In this document: piece after piece, positions 62,906 to 64,000 of the stretch
How the letters are laid out: each line of letters begins with the position of its first letter
How positions within the stretch are numbered: position 1 is the first letter of the stretch
NCBI RefSeq assembly: GCF_009467795.1
Contig: NZ_WIAX01000008.1
Location: 124,001 to 188,000, forward strand
Direction of reading: 5' to 3'
Length of the DNA stretch: 64,000 nt
Origin: Nesterenkonia halophila
GTDB taxonomy: Bacteria > Actinomycetota > Actinomycetes > Actinomycetales > Micrococcaceae
Made by a program: the position numbers and the translations under genes
Notes under the pieces: generated by a model
What the model was told of the DNA's origin: nothing
The model's input: the letters and a program-made list of their open reading frames with translations, nothing else
The model's database searches: none

Positions 62906-63798
62906 TCAGACGTCGTAGAGGTCGCGCAGCGCGGCGTCGAGCTCGGCGGTGCTGGTGAAGTTCTCCACCACGCGGACCGGCACGTCGACGGCGCCGAGCG
63001 TCTTGGCGATCTCGCCGGAGGTCAGGATGGCCGTAGCCTCGGAGGTGCGGCCGCGCGCAGAGATGGTGTCGGTCGCCTCGACGGTGACGAACGGAGCCCA
63101 GCGCCAGGTCTCGAGCACCTGCTCGAGCGTGTTCTTCAGGAACAGCGAGGTGCCCAGCCCGTTGCCGCAGACGGTCAGGATCAGGTGCTGATCAGTCGTC
63201 CGCGCGGCGGCGTCGGAGCCCTGAGCCGACTCCTCGGCGGCTTCCTCCGCGGCGGGGTCTGCGCTCGCGGCGGCCGGCGTCGCGGGCTGCTCGTGCCGGC
63301 TCTCCGGCTGTTCGGCGGCGAGCAGAAGCTCGCGCAGCCGCCGCGGGGAGTCGGCGGCCTCCAGCTCCGCGCGCCGTCGCGGGTCGGCGAGCAGCCGGGC
63401 CAGCCGCGCCATCGCGCGGGTGTGGGCGACGTCGTCGTCGGCGGCCAGGCCGACCACCAGGCCGACCGGATCATGGCTGCCGTGGCCGAAGGGCACCGGC
63501 TCGGCCAGCCGCACCCAGGACAGCCCGGTGCGTGCCACGCCGGCGGTGGGGCGGGCGTGGGCCAGGGCGAAGCCCGGGGCGACCACGATATAGGGGCCGT
63601 GCTCCTCGACCAGCCGCCGCATCGCCGCGGTGTAGTCGTCGTCTGCGACGCCGGCGGCGACCAGCAGCCGGCCCGCCTCGTCGACGGCCTCGCGCCAGTC
63701 GGCGGCGGCGACGTCGAGTGCGATCGACTCCTCGGCCAGCAGGGCGGCCGGCGAGTCGGCCTGCTGGTCGTCGGACGAATGTGAGGTGGGTGACGCCA
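62906..63798 (-). CDS. PTS IIA-IIB fusion protein (ascorbate/galactitol type)
   Basis: A 297-residue cytoplasmic phosphotransfer protein. The IIA domain (about 17-160) has active-site H81 in APGFALAHARP. A linker of about 40 residues rich in Ala/Glu follows. The IIB domain (205-297) has phospho-cysteine C211 in LTVCGNGLGTSL. Separate UlaB and UlaC proteins are usual in enterobacteria; here they are fused in IIA-IIB order. ATG at 63798 has no ribosome site but a TACCGT -10-like hexamer 9-14 nt upstream, consistent with a leaderless mRNA. Confidence 0.9.
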
Positions 63799-63855
63799 TG
63801 GAGGGAACGGTAGCACCGGCTGACAGGTCATCGGCACCGTGGTTCACTGGGTGAC

Positions 63856-64000
63856 ATGGAGATTCGGCACATCCGCGTGACCGGCACGGTCCAGGGGGTC
63901 TTCTACCGGGCCTCGGCCCAGTCGCGGGCGGTCCAGCTGGGACTGGCCGGCTGGGTCCGCAACGTCGCCGACGGCGCCGTCGAGCTCCTCGCCGCCGGCG
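63856..64000 (+). CDS. Acylphosphatase (3' end beyond the window)
   Basis: The first 48 codons of a small acylphosphatase, which hydrolyses carboxyl-phosphate bonds. The phosphate-binding signature [11 protein letters not shown] holds catalytic R18, and GWVRN holds catalytic N36. About half of the expected 90 residues are present. It is divergent from the PTS IIA-IIB gene. Confidence 0.93.
   Translation, partial: MEIRHIRVTGTVQGVFYRASAQSRAVQLGLAGWVRNVADGAVELLAAG

Overview
The window is about 64 kb of very GC-rich DNA with a strong G/C bias at third codon positions. The gene set is actinobacterial: MtrA-MtrB-LpqB, WhiB1, a PdtaS-type sensor kinase, long HPF next to SecA, a 1,621-residue NAD-glutamate dehydrogenase, and an LmbE/MshB-type deacetylase. 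The gene order mtrA-mtrB-lpqB-comF-hpf-secA, and pdtaS beside whiB1, matches the conserved actinobacterial chromosome. The combination suggests Micrococcales. An ectoine hydroxylase hints at a salt- or drought-tolerant member (a Nesterenkonia-like Micrococcaceae is a guess only). I see chromosomal core with a few accessory blocks, and no rRNA, tRNA, CRISPR array or intact mobile element.

Layout. 1-9.9 kb: PspA, a TPM-protein relative lacking the TPM domain, a membrane HtrA protease with a PIG-L deacetylase, then a minus-strand group of J-domain protein, TrmL and a fused sigma factor/anti-sigma factor. A cysteine desulfurase follows. 9.95-10.1 kb holds a cluster of 19-bp repeats. 10.1-13.3 kb: VOC protein, MetE-like protein, chorismate mutase and MnmA. 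13.4-19.2 kb: a GDPD-like membrane protein/DUF4129/DUF4350/MoxR/DUF58 operon. 19.6-29.1 kb: mtrA, mtrB, lpqB, comF, hpf, secA, then a KDPG aldolase. 29.8-35.8 kb: an Rv3235-like protein, a LysM protein, a small HTH protein and a CpaB/CpaE-like pair without other pilus genes. 35.9-42.6 kb: NAD-GDH, PdtaS and WhiB1.

43.5-55.0 kb is the most interesting block. It has a two-component system, a small membrane-anchored Ser/Pro/Asp-rich protein, and a tightly overlapping six-gene operon. The operon encodes three glycosyltransferases, an ABC exporter and two kinase-fold phosphotransferases, and looks like a glycoconjugate assembly and export unit. ATGAG/CTCAT boxes phased at exactly 11 bp lie upstream of the operon (six boxes, symmetric) and upstream of the small protein gene (three boxes plus one inverted). 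One inverted pair lies upstream of the two-component system. I infer that the response regulator controls this locus and itself.

55-64 kb: a DUF1844 protein, infC (with an AUC start), rpmI, rplT, a TrmH-family methyltransferase, an RNHCP protein, orphan ectD, an amidohydrolase, an ascorbate-family PTS (IIC plus fused IIA-IIB), and the start of an acylphosphatase gene.

The two most novel observations are the SigK-RskA-like single polypeptide (5373-7013) and the phased-box regulon around the glycosyltransferase operon.
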